A stretch of DNA of 64,000 bases from Rhodobacterales bacterium (GTDB lineage: Bacteria > Pseudomonadota > Alphaproteobacteria > Rhodobacterales > Rhodobacteraceae): NCBI GenBank assembly GCA_009993005.1, contig JAACUH010000093.1, forward strand, positions 1 to 64,000. The letters are read 5' to 3'. The notes under the pieces are model-generated. The model searched no databases and was not told the DNA's origin. It saw only the letters and a program-made list of their open reading frames with translations. How positions within the stretch are numbered: the first letter of the stretch is position 1; each line of letters opens with the position of its first letter. Of the stretch, positions 44,400 to 53,095 are shown in pieces. The position numbers were made by a program, and so were the translations under genes.

Positions 44400-45527
44400 A
44401 TGGACGGCACGATGAGCAAGGTGGACCCGGACGGGCTGATGGAGTTTTCGGTGGTGTTCACCGACCGCTCGCTCAATCACATGAGCGCGGCGTTTCAGGG
44501 CGTCATGCGCGACATCTCGGGCATGCTCAAAGAGGTCTATCACGCCGATCACGTGGCGCTCGTCCCCGGCGGCGGCACCTACGCGATGGAGGCGGTGGCG
44601 CGCCAGTTTGCCAGCGGCGCCCATGCGCTGGTGGTGCGCAACGGCTGGTTTTCCTACCGCTGGAGCCAGATTTTCGACGCAGGCCAGTTCACCGCGCAGA
44701 CAACCGTGTTCAAGGCGCGCCAGACCGGCAACGCCGCGCGCGCGCCCTTTGCTCCGGCGCCCATCGAGGAGGTGACAGCTGCGATCCGCGCCGCGCGGCC
44801 CGATGTGGTTTTTGCCCCGCATGTTGAAACCTCGGCCGGGCTGATCCTGCCCGACGCCTATATCGCGGCGCTGGCCGATGCCGCGCATGAGGTGGGCGCG
44901 CTGATGGTGCTCGACTGCATCGCTTCGGGCTGCGTCTGGGTCGATATGGCCGCGACCGGCGTCGATGTCCTGATCTCGGCTCCGCAAAAGGGCTGGTCGG
45001 CCTCGCCCTCGGCGGGCCTTGTGATGATGTCGCAGCGCGCGGTTGACCGGATGTCCGCGACCACGAGCAACTCCTTTGCCATCGACCTCAGGAAATGGCA
45101 CGCGATCATGCAGACCTATGAGGGCGGCGGGCATGCCTATCACGCGACCATGCCGACCGACGCATTGCGCGCCTTCCGCGACACCATGATCGAGACGCGC
45201 GACTATGGTTTTGCGCGGCTCTGCGACAACCAATGGGCGCTGGGCACGGCCGTGCGCAGCTACCTTGCGGGCAAGGGCGTGCAGTCGGTTGCAGCGCCGG
45301 GTTTTGCCGCGCCCGGGGTGGTGGTCAGCTACACCGATGACCCCGAGATCCAGAACGGCAGGAAATGCGCCGCCTTGGGGATGCAGATCGCAGCCGGCGT
45401 GCCGCTGCAATGCGACGAGCCCGCCCATTTCCGCACCTTCCGCCTCGGCCTCTTTGGCCTGGACAAGCTCTATGATGTCGAGGGCACGCTGGCGCGCCTC
45501 ACGCGGGTCCTCGATCAGGTGCTCTGA
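44400..45527 (+). CDS. Class V aminotransferase (alanine-glyoxylate / serine-pyruvate type)
   Basis: PLP enzyme of 375 residues. The ATG at 44400 follows GGGAGG with a six-base gap; an ATG four codons later is possible. The fold is recognisable from LVPGGGTYAMEAVARQFASG, an Asp-containing ALMVLDCIASGCVWVDMAAT segment, and the Schiff-base lysine in SAPQKGWSASPSAGLVMMS. The C-terminal domain has HATMPTDALRAFRDTM and FRLGLFGLDKLYDV. Substrates cannot be fixed: serine, alanine, glyoxylate or 2-aminoethylphosphonate enzymes share this fold. Tandem Lrp regulators directly upstream suggest amino acid control. Confidence 0.83.
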   Translation: MDGTMSKVDPDGLMEFSVVFTDRSLNHMSAAFQGVMRDISGMLKEVYHADHVALVPGGGTYAMEAVARQFASGAHALVVRNGWFSYRWSQIFDAGQFTAQTTVFKARQTGNAARAPFAPAPIEEVTAAIRAARPDVVFAPHVETSAGLILPDAYIAALADAAHEVGALMVLDCIASGCVWVDMAATGVDVLISAPQKGWSASPSAGLVMMSQRAVDRMSATTSNSFAIDLRKWHAIMQTYEGGGHAYHATMPTDALRAFRDTMIETRDYGFARLCDNQWALGTAVRSYLAGKGVQSVAAPGFAAPGVVVSYTDDPEIQNGRKCAALGMQIAAGVPLQCDEPAHFRTFRLGLFGLDKLYDVEGTLARLTRVLDQVL

Positions 45528-45534
45528 CCTGCTG

Positions 45535-45556
45535 CATCTTTTGGCCACAAATATCC
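45535..45556 (-). repeat. Dispersed intergenic element (inverted)
   Basis: The minus strand reads GGATATTTGTGGCCAAAAGA then TG, between the convergent ends of the aminotransferase and the UbiH-type gene. Confidence 0.72.
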
Positions 45557-45578
45557 AAACCCGCGGCCGCCACGCGCG

Positions 45579-46781
45579 CTAGCCGCGGGCCCCGAGGCCC
45601 AGCCGCATCAACCCGCGCCGCACCTGTGCCGAGGCGGCCAGGGCGCGGATGCCCGCCGCGCGCAGGTCGCGCAGGGCGGGAGCGCCGGCGATCGACGCGC
45701 GGTTGAGCGCATCGACACCCGCCACGCGCAGCCGCACCTCGGCGTGGCGGCGGCGGGCATAGGCCGCGAGCATCGTCGCATCGCCCAGCCCTTCGGGGCG
45801 CGCCACGGCGAGGTCATGCAGGCAGGCGATATCGGCCAGGCTCATGTTCAGCCCCTGCGCGCCGATCGGCGGCACGACATGCGCGGCCTCTGCCAGCAGC
45901 GCCGTGCGCTGCGCCGTCATGGCCTGCGCGATCTGGCTGATGATCGGCCAGACCTGCCGTGGCGACGCCAGGCGCAGCGGGCCGAGCACATGGGCCGAAC
46001 GCGCGGTGGCGGCGGCCGCGAAGGCCCCGGTGTCCAGCGCCATCAGTGCGGCCGCCTCTGCGCCCGGCATCATCCAGACAACCGAAGAGCAGGGCCGCCC
46101 GTCATGATCGGGCAATGGCACCAGGGTAAAGGGGCCACCGCTGCGATGCACTTCTGTCGAGACATTGTCATGGGGCGCGTCATGCGTGACGGCGAACACC
46201 AGCGCCTTTTGCCCGTAACGCGTTGTTGTGACGTCGATCCCCACGGCCTCCCGCACCGGCGATCCGCGCCCGTCTGCGGCCAAGACCAGCCGCGCTGCGA
46301 TCTGCACACCGTCCGACAGCGTGACCAGCGCCATTGCCTCGCGGGTCAGCATCCGCGCAAATCCCGTTCCGGGGCGAAAATCCACGTTTGGCAGTTCCGC
46401 CAGCCGTGCGGCCATCTCGCGCCGCAAGAGCCAGTTGGGCAGGTTCCATCCAAAGGGCAAATCGCCCAGTTCGGACGCCACGAAATCGCGCGTGACGCGG
46501 GCGACGGGGTCCGGGCCCCCCGCATCGACAATGCGCATCACCGCGAGCGGTGTGGCAAAGGGCGCGAGCCTGTCCCACAGGCCCGCCATGGCGAGCAGAT
46601 CGCGGGCGGGCTGCAAAAAGGCGGTCGTGCGCAGATCGGCGCCGGGGGCTGTCGCCGCGGTGACGGGCGGCGCGGGATCGACGCAGATCACGCGAAACCC
46701 GGCACTGCCGAACACCGCGGCGGCGGTGAGCCCGGCGACGCCGCCGCCCGAAATCACGATATCGGTCTGGTCTCTCTGCAT
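45579..46781 (-). CDS. UbiH/UbiF/COQ6-type FAD monooxygenase
   Basis: Flavoprotein hydroxylase of 400 residues, probably acting in ubiquinone ring hydroxylation. The N-terminal dinucleotide-binding motif is DIVISGGGVAGLTAAAVFG. The DG motif region is LVLAADGRGSPVREAVGI, and the C-terminal FAD-ribityl motif is modified to the segment LLAEAAHVVPPIGAQGLNMS. The last matches the UbiH family pattern (GDAAHxxPPxxGQGLNxG) with an E for D. It lies 41 bases downstream of the HAD nucleotidase and is probably co-transcribed with it. Which ring position it hydroxylates is not clear. Confidence 0.85.
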   Translation of the reverse strand: MQRDQTDIVISGGGVAGLTAAAVFGSAGFRVICVDPAPPVTAATAPGADLRTTAFLQPARDLLAMAGLWDRLAPFATPLAVMRIVDAGGPDPVARVTRDFVASELGDLPFGWNLPNWLLRREMAARLAELPNVDFRPGTGFARMLTREAMALVTLSDGVQIAARLVLAADGRGSPVREAVGIDVTTTRYGQKALVFAVTHDAPHDNVSTEVHRSGGPFTLVPLPDHDGRPCSSVVWMMPGAEAAALMALDTGAFAAAATARSAHVLGPLRLASPRQVWPIISQIAQAMTAQRTALLAEAAHVVPPIGAQGLNMSLADIACLHDLAVARPEGLGDATMLAAYARRRHAEVRLRVAGVDALNRASIAGAPALRDLRAAGIRALAASAQVRRGLMRLGLGARG

Positions 46782-46822
46782 GACCCACAGATAGGGCGAT
46801 GCCGGGGGGCGGGAAAGCCCCT

Positions 46823-47467
46823 TCAGCCCAACTGCGACAAGAAGGCCGCGAGGTCGGCGGTGTGGTGGTGGATGTGATCGGCCGGCGCGGCCTGCGGTGC
46901 GACATGCACCGTGCGCATCCCCATCGCATGAGGGGCGGCGAGGTTGCGGCTGTCATCCTCGAACATCGCGCCTTGCAGGGGCGAGAGCCCGTCGAGCGCA
47001 AAGACCGCCTCGAACGCGGCCTGTTCGGGTTTGGGCAGGAAATTGGCGTGCTCGACGCCGTAAACCGCATCAAAGGCCCCGGTGAGGCCGCGCGCGGCGA
47101 GCACGCGGTGCGCATGGCTTTCGCAGCCATTGGTAAAGACGATGCGCCGCCCCGGCAGCGCCCCGATCCGGGCGGCGAGCAGGGGGTCGGGGGTCAGATG
47201 CGACAGGTCGATGGCATGGACCTCGTCCAGATATGGGCCGGGATCGACGCCGTGCTCGGCCATCAGCCCGGCCAGAGTGGTGCCATATCTGGCCCAGTAA
47301 TGTTCGCGCAGCCGGTCGGCCTCGGCCCTCTCGACACCCAGGGCCCGCGCGACGAAATCGGTCACGCGCAGCTCGATCTGGTCGAACAGCCGCGCTTCGG
47401 GTGGATAGAGCGTGTTGTCGAGGTCAAAGACCCAGGCGCGGACGTGGGCAAAGGATGCGGCTACCAT
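46823..47467 (-). CDS. HAD-family pyrimidine 5'-nucleotidase
   Basis: HAD hydrolase of 214 residues. Motif I is VFDLDNTLYPPEARLFDQIE, the DxDxTLYP form of the Sdt1/pyrimidine 5'-nucleotidase group. Motif II is RRIVFTNGCESHAHR, and motif IV is GAMFEDDSRNLAAPHAMGMR. The Lys of motif III is in NFLPKPEQAAFEAVF. It dephosphorylates UMP, CMP or related nucleotides in the cytoplasm; exact substrate is inferred. It leads a two-gene unit with the UbiH-type gene and is divergent from gntR. Confidence 0.88.
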   Translation of the reverse strand: MVAASFAHVRAWVFDLDNTLYPPEARLFDQIELRVTDFVARALGVERAEADRLREHYWARYGTTLAGLMAEHGVDPGPYLDEVHAIDLSHLTPDPLLAARIGALPGRRIVFTNGCESHAHRVLAARGLTGAFDAVYGVEHANFLPKPEQAAFEAVFALDGLSPLQGAMFEDDSRNLAAPHAMGMRTVHVAPQAAPADHIHHHTADLAAFLSQLG

Positions 47468-47515
47468 GGCGCGACACTAGGGCGGGGCCGTGGCCGGCGC
47501 AATCGCTTTGGCCGC

Positions 47516-47553
47516 GACCCCGCTTGAATGCGGCGGGGTCCGGCGGCTAGTGT
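47516..47553 (+). promoter_or_regulatory. Inverted repeat and putative promoter upstream of gntR
   Basis: GACCCCGC (47516-47523) and GCGGGGTC (47533-47540) form a perfect 8-bp inverted repeat overlapping a -35 candidate TTGAAT (47524-47529). A -10 candidate TAGTGT follows at 47548-47553 (18-base spacer). It may be an autoregulatory operator. Confidence 0.4.
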
Positions 47554-47576
47554 GGGGGCGAGCGAAAGGTGGCAGC

Positions 47577-48230
47577 ATGTCCGACCCCAAGACCCCGCAG
47601 CGTGACGCCTATGTGCTGATCCTCGAAGCGATTGACACCGGCATCTATCGCCCCGGCGACCGGTTGGTAGAGAGCGAACTCGCCGACCGTTTCGGCGTCT
47701 CGCGCACGCCGATCCGCGAGGCGTTGCAGCGGCTCGAGACGCAGTCGCTGCTCAGCCGGGACGGGCGCTCGCTGATCGTGGCCTCGCTCGACCACAACCA
47801 GCTGGCCGAGCTTTATGTCGTGCGGGGTGAACTCGAGGGGCTGGCCGCCCGCCTTGCCGCGCGCCATGCCACGCCCGAAGAAGTGCGCGTGCTGCGCGAC
47901 ATGCTCGAGGCCGACCAGGCGCTGATCGGTGATCCCAAGGCGCTCAGCCGGGCGAACCGGCGCTTTCACAAGCAGATCCACCTCGCTTCCCACAACCGTT
48001 TTCTGGTGCAGCAGCTTGACCTCGTGCATCGCTCGATGGCGCTTCTGGCGACGACATCGCTGGCCGCGGCAGGGCGCAGCGAAGGCACGCTTGAGGAACA
48101 TGCCGCCATCGTGCGGGCGATCGAGGCGGGCGACGGCGACGCGGCCGACCTGGCGCTGCGCGATCACATCTCCAATGCCTTCATCACCCGGTTGCGGCTG
48201 GATGCGGCAAAGGTGCAGGCCGCGCCCTAG
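47577..48230 (+). CDS. GntR-family regulator, FCD type
   Basis: Transcription factor of 217 residues. The start is at the ATG at 47577 after GAAAGGTGG. A winged helix-turn-helix is at the N-terminus (YRPGDRLVESELADRFGVSR, then TPIREALQRLETQSLL). An FCD effector domain follows with AELYVVRGELEGLAARLAA, the metal-site region FHKQIHLASHN and EEHAAIVRAIEAGDGDAADL. FCD regulators respond to small organic acids, sometimes with a bound metal. The last 47 bases overlap, tail to tail, the end of the glycosyltransferase gene. No adjacent catabolic operon indicates the effector. Confidence 0.9.
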   Translation: MSDPKTPQRDAYVLILEAIDTGIYRPGDRLVESELADRFGVSRTPIREALQRLETQSLLSRDGRSLIVASLDHNQLAELYVVRGELEGLAARLAARHATPEEVRVLRDMLEADQALIGDPKALSRANRRFHKQIHLASHNRFLVQQLDLVHRSMALLATTSLAAAGRSEGTLEEHAAIVRAIEAGDGDAADLALRDHISNAFITRLRLDAAKVQAAP

Positions 48231-50079
48231 CTGCAGGTGCGGCCGCCACGACGCGCAGCCTGGCCGGCTGTGGCATGGCGGATGCGGCCGGCTGGACCGG
48301 TGTGGTGGGCACAAAGACCCCGTGCAGCGTCTTGTCCCAGAAGAAGGGGCGCGTGATGATCTCGGACAGACCCTTGTAGGCGGCAATGGTGGCCAGCGGA
48401 AAATAGAGCTGCAGGGTCGGTGCCCAGAGCGCCAGCCGCGGCTTGCCGGCACAGCGCGCCCCGATCATTGCAGCGGCGATCCCCACAACTTCCGACAGCG
48501 CGAACATCGCCCCCAGCCCAAGGATCCAGCCGTGCGGGACGAGGGCTGTCAGCGGATGCGGCAGGCCGACAGCGATGAGCCAGAAGGACCACAGCAGCGG
48601 CGCCAGCACGAACTGGCTCAGCGTGCCGAGAAAGAGCATCTGCACGCCAAAGAACCGCCAGGCCCCGAGGTCGCGCCAGAGCCGGGCGGGGTTGCGCATG
48701 TGCACGGCCCAGGTCACGCCATAGCCCTTGAGCCAGCGCGAGCGTTGCTTGATCCAGGGCCAGACCCGCGCGTTCGCCTCCTCTTCGGTCACGGTGTCGA
48801 TCAGTTCGGTCCGGTAGCCGTGCCGGGCAAGGCGGATGCCGAGGTCCGCATCCTCGGTCACGTTATGGGCGTCCCAGCCGCCGACCTCGACGATCGCATC
48901 GCGCCGCAGAAAGAGGGTCGTGCCGCCCAGCGGGATGGCAAACCCCATCCGCAGCAGGCTCGGCAGCACGACCCGGAACCAGGACGCATATTCCAGAGTG
49001 AAACACCGGGCGAGCCAGTTGGAAGTGCTGTTGTAGTAATCCAGCGCGCCCTGCAGGCAGGCGACATCGGGTGCGGTGGTCGCAAAATGCGCGACGACCT
49101 TCTGCAATTGGTCCGGCGCGGGCGCATCCTCGGCGTCGTAGATGCCGAGGATTGTGCCTCGCGCGAAGTCGAGCGCATGGTTGAGCGCGCGCGGCTTGGT
49201 CCGCAGGGTGCCGCGCGGCACCAGGATCACCTGATACCAGTCGGGCAGCGCGGTTGCCGCGATCGTCGCGCGGGTGGTGGTGTCGTCATCCTCGAGGATC
49301 AGGCAGATATCGAGCCGGTCGCGCGGGTAATCGAGCCGCGCCAGCCGCGTCAGCAGATGCGCTGCGATCTCGCGCTCGTGGTAGAGAGGCACAAGGAGCG
49401 AGACGATGGGCAGGCGGTCTGCCGCGATGGGCACCGGTGCGGGTGGCGCGGGCCGGGCCCGCAGCGCGAGGACGGCGGCCGCGCCCTTCATGATGGTGTT
49501 GAGCGCGAGAACACCGGCCGTCCCGGTGAGCAGCACCAGCAACAGGACCGCCGGTGCGGTCAGGGCCAGCGACAGGACCGCCGCCGCCAGGGCTGCGGCC
49601 CAGCCAAGGATCCGGCGCTGGTCCCAGTCGCGGCAACTGTCTGCCGCCGCGACACGGGTTTCGGCCCGCGCGGCAAGCGCCGGCCCGACGGCCGCCAGCA
49701 CTGCGGACTGGCTGCGCGCCTCGTCCGCCCAGGCCATCCGCACCGGGCCAAAGGTCGCAACCAGCCGTGTCATGTGCCGCGCGACCAGGCCGGAGCGCGC
49801 GGTCAGGATCACCGTCGCCCCGCCTTGCCTGCGCCAGGGCAGCAGGCCCAGACGCAAACAGTCATGCGCGCCGAGCCGGTCGATGAGCTGGCGGTCGGGT
49901 GGCAGGGCGATCGGGTCGATCAGGTCAAGCCCGCGCGCGCGGGCCTGTGCCGCGGTCAGGGGCCGGATCGGCGGTGGCGCAAGCGCGATGCGCGCGGCCT
50001 CTGGCCCCGGGCCACGCTCGCCGGCCGGGGGCAGGGCCGCCATGCCTGTCGGGCGCGATTCTGGTGCCGGGCTCGCCAT
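48184..50079 (-). CDS. Family 2 glycosyltransferase with N-terminal type II secretion-like domain
   Basis: Membrane glycosyltransferase of 631 residues. The first 150 residues include a MshEN / GspE-N-like segment (LIDPIALPPDRQLIDRLGAH). Two helices follow (about 158-200), then a GT2 catalytic domain: LLVPLYHEREIAAHLLTRLA, ICLILEDDDTTTR, DAED at about 315, the TED of NVTEDADLGIRL at about 408 and the QxxRW of QRSRWLKG at about 445. Four to five C-terminal helices complete a processive cellulose synthase-like plan. There is no export partner in the window, so the polysaccharide is unknown. It runs convergently into gntR with a 47-base overlap and lies downstream of carA. Confidence 0.85.
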   Translation of the reverse strand: MASPAPESRPTGMAALPPAGERGPGPEAARIALAPPPIRPLTAAQARARGLDLIDPIALPPDRQLIDRLGAHDCLRLGLLPWRRQGGATVILTARSGLVARHMTRLVATFGPVRMAWADEARSQSAVLAAVGPALAARAETRVAAADSCRDWDQRRILGWAAALAAAVLSLALTAPAVLLLVLLTGTAGVLALNTIMKGAAAVLALRARPAPPAPVPIAADRLPIVSLLVPLYHEREIAAHLLTRLARLDYPRDRLDICLILEDDDTTTRATIAATALPDWYQVILVPRGTLRTKPRALNHALDFARGTILGIYDAEDAPAPDQLQKVVAHFATTAPDVACLQGALDYYNSTSNWLARCFTLEYASWFRVVLPSLLRMGFAIPLGGTTLFLRRDAIVEVGGWDAHNVTEDADLGIRLARHGYRTELIDTVTEEEANARVWPWIKQRSRWLKGYGVTWAVHMRNPARLWRDLGAWRFFGVQMLFLGTLSQFVLAPLLWSFWLIAVGLPHPLTALVPHGWILGLGAMFALSEVVGIAAAMIGARCAGKPRLALWAPTLQLYFPLATIAAYKGLSEIITRPFFWDKTLHGVFVPTTPVQPAASAMPQPARLRVVAAAPAARARPAPLPHPAATG

Positions 50080-50146
50080 CCGCTGTCAGACCTGTCCATT
50101 CCTCACGGACGATCATGACGGCGATATGGTTAAGAATGGCTTAAGA

Positions 50147-51307
50147 TCAGGCCGCCCGGGCCGCCATCGCGGCGGCAAAACGCTCGAAGAGGTAATAGCT
50201 GTCCTGCGGGCCCGGGCTCGCCTCGGGGTGGTACTGGACCGAGAACACCGGCCTGTCAGCCATGCGGATGCCGCAGTTCGACCCGTCGAACAGGCTCACA
50301 TGGGTCTCGCGCACGCCCTCGGGCAGGGTCTGGCTGTCCACCGTAAAGCCATGGTTCATCGAGGTGATCTCGACCTTGCCGGTCTCGAGGTCCTTGACCG
50401 GATGGTTCGCGCCATGATGGCCGTGGTTCATCTTGATCGTGCGCGCGCCCAGCGCCAGCGCCAGCATCTGGTGGCCGAGGCAGATGCCGAACACCGGCAT
50501 GTCCGACCGCGCCAGCACGCCCTGGATCATCGGCACCGCATAGGCGCCGGTCGCGGCCGGGTCGCCGGGGCCGTTCGACAGAAACAGCCCGTCGGGGTTC
50601 ACCGCCAGCACGTCATCGGCCGTGGCCGAAGCGGGCAGCACCGTCACGTCGCAACCCGATGACGCCAGGCAGCGCAGGATGTTGCGCTTGGCGCCATAGT
50701 CGATCGCGACCACCCTGTGCACAGGTGCTGTCTGCGGGGCATATCCCTGCGGCCAGGCCCAGCGCATCTCATCCCAGCGGTAGGATTGCGCGCAGGTCAC
50801 ATCGCGCGCGAGGTCGCGGCCCACCAGCCCGCGAAAGCCGCGTGCCGCCGCAACCAGCGCTGCAATGTCGAAATTGCCCTCGGGGTCATGCGCCAGCGCC
50901 ACATGCGGCGCCCCCTGCTGGCGGATCGCGCGGGTCAGCCTGCGGGTGTCGATCCCGCCCATGCCGATCCGCCCGCGCCGCACCAGCCAGTCGGTCAGCG
51001 TGCCCGTCGCGCGCCAGTTCGACGGCGCGGTCGGGTCCCATTTGACGACCATGCCCTCGGCCACCGGCTCGGCGGTTTCGTCATCCTCGTCCGTGGTGCC
51101 GGTATTGCCGATATGGGGGAAGGTAAAGGTCACGATCTGCCCGGCATAGGACGGGTCGGTCATGATCTCCTGATAGCCGGTCATCGCGGTGTTGAAGCAG
51201 AGCTCGGCCGTGGTCTGGCCGGTGGCACCGAACCCCTTGCCAAAGAACACGGTGCCATCGGCGAGGGCCAGACAGGCGGTCGGTTTGCCTTCGGCATGGA
51301 GCGGCAT
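50147..51307 (-). CDS. carA: Carbamoyl-phosphate synthase small subunit
   Basis: Glutaminase subunit of 386 residues supplying ammonia for carbamoyl phosphate, used by pyrimidine and arginine pathways. The N-terminal domain has ALADGTVFFGKGFGATGQTT and TGYQEIMTDPSYAGQIV. The class I amidotransferase has the Cys nucleophile in FGICLGHQMLALALG, and the HPE triad member in SVQYHPEASPGPQDSYYLFE. The ATG at 51307 is preferred over an earlier in-frame one by family length. A well-spaced promoter lies upstream at 51339-51367. carB is not next to it. Confidence 0.96.
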   Translation of the reverse strand: MPLHAEGKPTACLALADGTVFFGKGFGATGQTTAELCFNTAMTGYQEIMTDPSYAGQIVTFTFPHIGNTGTTDEDDETAEPVAEGMVVKWDPTAPSNWRATGTLTDWLVRRGRIGMGGIDTRRLTRAIRQQGAPHVALAHDPEGNFDIAALVAAARGFRGLVGRDLARDVTCAQSYRWDEMRWAWPQGYAPQTAPVHRVVAIDYGAKRNILRCLASSGCDVTVLPASATADDVLAVNPDGLFLSNGPGDPAATGAYAVPMIQGVLARSDMPVFGICLGHQMLALALGARTIKMNHGHHGANHPVKDLETGKVEITSMNHGFTVDSQTLPEGVRETHVSLFDGSNCGIRMADRPVFSVQYHPEASPGPQDSYYLFERFAAAMAARAA

Positions 51308-51338
51308 GTGGTCATCCCCCGATGTGCAGATCGGGCCT

Positions 51339-51367
51339 TTCCTAAGGACCGCGTCCGGCCGGGTCAA
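51339..51367 (-). promoter_or_regulatory. Probable carA promoter
   Basis: On the minus strand TTGACC (51367-51362) and TAGGAA (51344-51339) are separated by 17 bases, 32 bases before the carA start. Confidence 0.6.
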
Positions 51368-51418
51368 GGGCACAGCGCGCGCGCCGGCACAGGCCGCTTG
51401 ACGTGGGGTCGGTCAGAG

Positions 51419-51447
51419 TTGTCAGCACCGGGCGCAGCGGGTAGTCT
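51419..51447 (+). promoter_or_regulatory. Probable yqeY promoter
   Basis: TTGTCA (51419-51424), 17-base spacer, TAGTCT (51442-51447), with the start codon 48 bases later. Together with the carA promoter it accounts for the whole divergent region. Confidence 0.55.
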
Positions 51448-51494
51448 GCGATCTTGTGCCGCTACCACTCACCCAACCCCGGAGACCGGACAGC

Positions 51495-51953
51495 ATGACC
51501 ATGCGAAGCAGGATCGACAGCGCGCTCAAGGAAGCGATGCGCGCGCGCGAGGCCGAGCGTCTTTCAACCCTCCGGCTGATCAATGCGGCGATCAAGGACC
51601 GCGATATTGCCGCGCGTGGCGAAGGCGATGAAGGCGGGGTGACCGATGAGGTCGTGCTCGGCATCCTTGGCCGCATGGTCAAGCAGCGCCACGAGAGCGC
51701 GCGCGCCTATGAAGAGGGCGGGCGGCTGGAACTGGCCGAGAAAGAGCTGGACGAAATCCGGGTGATCGAGGAATTCCTGCCGCGGCAACTGACCGGGGCG
51801 GAGAGTGAGGCCGCCATCGCCGCCGCGATTGCCGAGGTCGGCGCGACCTCGATCCGCGACATGGGCCGCGTGATGGCCGTGCTCAAGGGCAAATATACCG
51901 GGCAGATGGATTTCGGCGCGATCGGGCCGCAGGTCAAGGACCGGCTTGGCTGA
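51495..51953 (+). CDS. GatB/YqeY-domain protein
   Basis: A 152-residue stand-alone YqeY domain, similar to the tRNA-binding tail domain of GatB. Marks are KEAMRAREAERLSTLRLINA, the EFLPRQLTGAE hinge and the C-terminal GRVMAVLKGKYTGQMDFGAI. The function of free YqeY proteins is not established; a tRNA-related role is inferred. The ATG at 51495 follows GGAGACCGG, and an ATG two codons later is possible. It is divergent from carA. The next gene converges. Confidence 0.9.
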   Translation: MTMRSRIDSALKEAMRAREAERLSTLRLINAAIKDRDIAARGEGDEGGVTDEVVLGILGRMVKQRHESARAYEEGGRLELAEKELDEIRVIEEFLPRQLTGAESEAAIAAAIAEVGATSIRDMGRVMAVLKGKYTGQMDFGAIGPQVKDRLG

Positions 51954-52032
51954 GAGGCACTGCCGGACGGCGGGGCGATTGCCGGCAGGCGGCAGATTGC
52001 CCCGCAGGCCGCGCCGTCTGGGCGCTGACAGA

Positions 52033-52413
52033 TCAGCCGGTGGGCGTGCAGATCTCGACCAGCGTGCCATCGGGCGTGCGGACATAGGCGGTGGTCTGGC
52101 CCCAGTCCATCACCTTGGCCGGCTGCACCAGCACAGCCCCCGCCGCCATGGCGCGGTCAAGCGCGGCGGCGACATCTGCGGTCTCGAAGGCGATCTCGAA
52201 GGCGGGCGCCGCCGCCGGGTCGTCGGCCACATCCTTGCCCAGTTGCCGCATCAGCGTGACCGAGGAAAAGGCCAGCCGCGTCGCGCCTGTCGCGGCCTCG
52301 CCGTAGTCCCCCTCCGGGTGCAGGAAGCGGGTGGCGATCCCGAATGCGCGATTGTAGAAATCGAGCGTGGCAGGCACGTCGCGGACATAGAGGATGGCGT
52401 AGCGAAAGATCAT
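52033..52413 (-). CDS. VOC-family (glyoxalase/bleomycin resistance-like) protein
   Basis: Small protein of 126 residues with the beta-alpha-beta-beta-beta repeat of the vicinal oxygen chelate fold: FRYAILYVRDVPATLDFYNR in the first half and a second half ending in YVRTPDGTLVEICTPTG, with the typical Glu metal ligand. It resembles glyoxalase-like proteins, but the substrate is unknown. The ATG at 52413 gives the standard family start; longer in-frame options extend into the DUF2244 gene. It follows DUF2244 by 76 bases on the same strand. Confidence 0.85.
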   Translation of the reverse strand: MIFRYAILYVRDVPATLDFYNRAFGIATRFLHPEGDYGEAATGATRLAFSSVTLMRQLGKDVADDPAAAPAFEIAFETADVAAALDRAMAAGAVLVQPAKVMDWGQTTAYVRTPDGTLVEICTPTG

Positions 52414-52489
52414 GGGGCCTGGCTCCGGTTGCGGGTCTGACGTGACCCTAGCCCGACCGGCCCGCGCTGTCTTGACGTTTTCGGACAGG

Positions 52490-52975
52490 CTAGCGCAGCG
52501 CGCGCAGGGCATCCGACAGGTCGGCATAAAGCGCGCGGCGTTCCTCTTCGGTCAGGAAAGCGCCGAGCTCCACCTCCCGGCCGGCACCCTTGAGCGTAAG
52601 ATACTCCGCCACCGGCCCCCCGGTCGCGCGCAGCGTCACCTGCACCCAATGCGGATTGGCCTCCCATTGCCGTGCCGCGCGGCGCGGGTCGTGGCGGGTC
52701 AGCGTCACCCGGTCAGGCCAGAGCCGCAGTTCCTCGAGGATCGCGCCGTCACGATAGCTGCGCTGCAACGCGAACCAGATCGCCGCGACTGCGGCCACCA
52801 CAAAGGGCAGCATCCCCCAAAGCACCGGCGTGCCGAGCAGCCCGACCAGCGGCAGCGCGATCAGCGCGGCGGTCAACCCGATGAACCAGGCAAAACCGCG
52901 CGGCGGCAGCGACCGGTGCGGCCACAGACGCAGCGACCGTTCTTCGTTCGACGGGGGGAGCCATTGGTAGGGCAT
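52490..52975 (-). CDS. DUF2244 membrane protein
   Basis: Protein of 161 residues with the conserved N-terminal block MPYQWLPPSNEERSLRLWPH and two membrane helices (about residues 29-45 and 50-66: FAWFIGLTAALIALPLVGLL, then LWGMLPFVVAAVAAIWFAL). A cytoplasmic domain follows (VTLTRHDP, then WEANPHWVQVTL). This is the DUF2244 family, frequently next to cytochrome c oxidase genes in Rhodobacterales. It lies 120 bases downstream of ctaD but behind a strong terminator, so it is likely to have separate or read-through expression. Function is unknown. Confidence 0.87.
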   Translation of the reverse strand: MPYQWLPPSNEERSLRLWPHRSLPPRGFAWFIGLTAALIALPLVGLLGTPVLWGMLPFVVAAVAAIWFALQRSYRDGAILEELRLWPDRVTLTRHDPRRAARQWEANPHWVQVTLRATGGPVAEYLTLKGAGREVELGAFLTEEERRALYADLSDALRALR

Positions 52976-53048
52976 GGGCGGAGTATAGCGTCGCCTTGGC
53001 GTTTGGAAATGCCGCCGGGCTGCGACATCTGCGCCGGCCCGCGGATGC

Positions 53049-53077
53049 AAAAAGGGCCCCGGATCTCTCCGGGGCCC
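53049..53077 (-). terminator. Intrinsic terminator after ctaD
   Basis: Perfect 10-bp stem GGGCCCCGGA / TCCGGGGCCC with a four-base loop, followed on the minus strand by TTTTT. It lies 19 bases past the ctaD stop and before the DUF2244 gene. Confidence 0.93.
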
Positions 53078-53095
53078 CTGATCTGGCTTCACGCC

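Noticed and set aside
46070-47130. Alternative open frames around the UbiH-type and HAD genes
   Set aside because: They overlap clear enzyme genes with full motifs in another frame and show no domain of their own.
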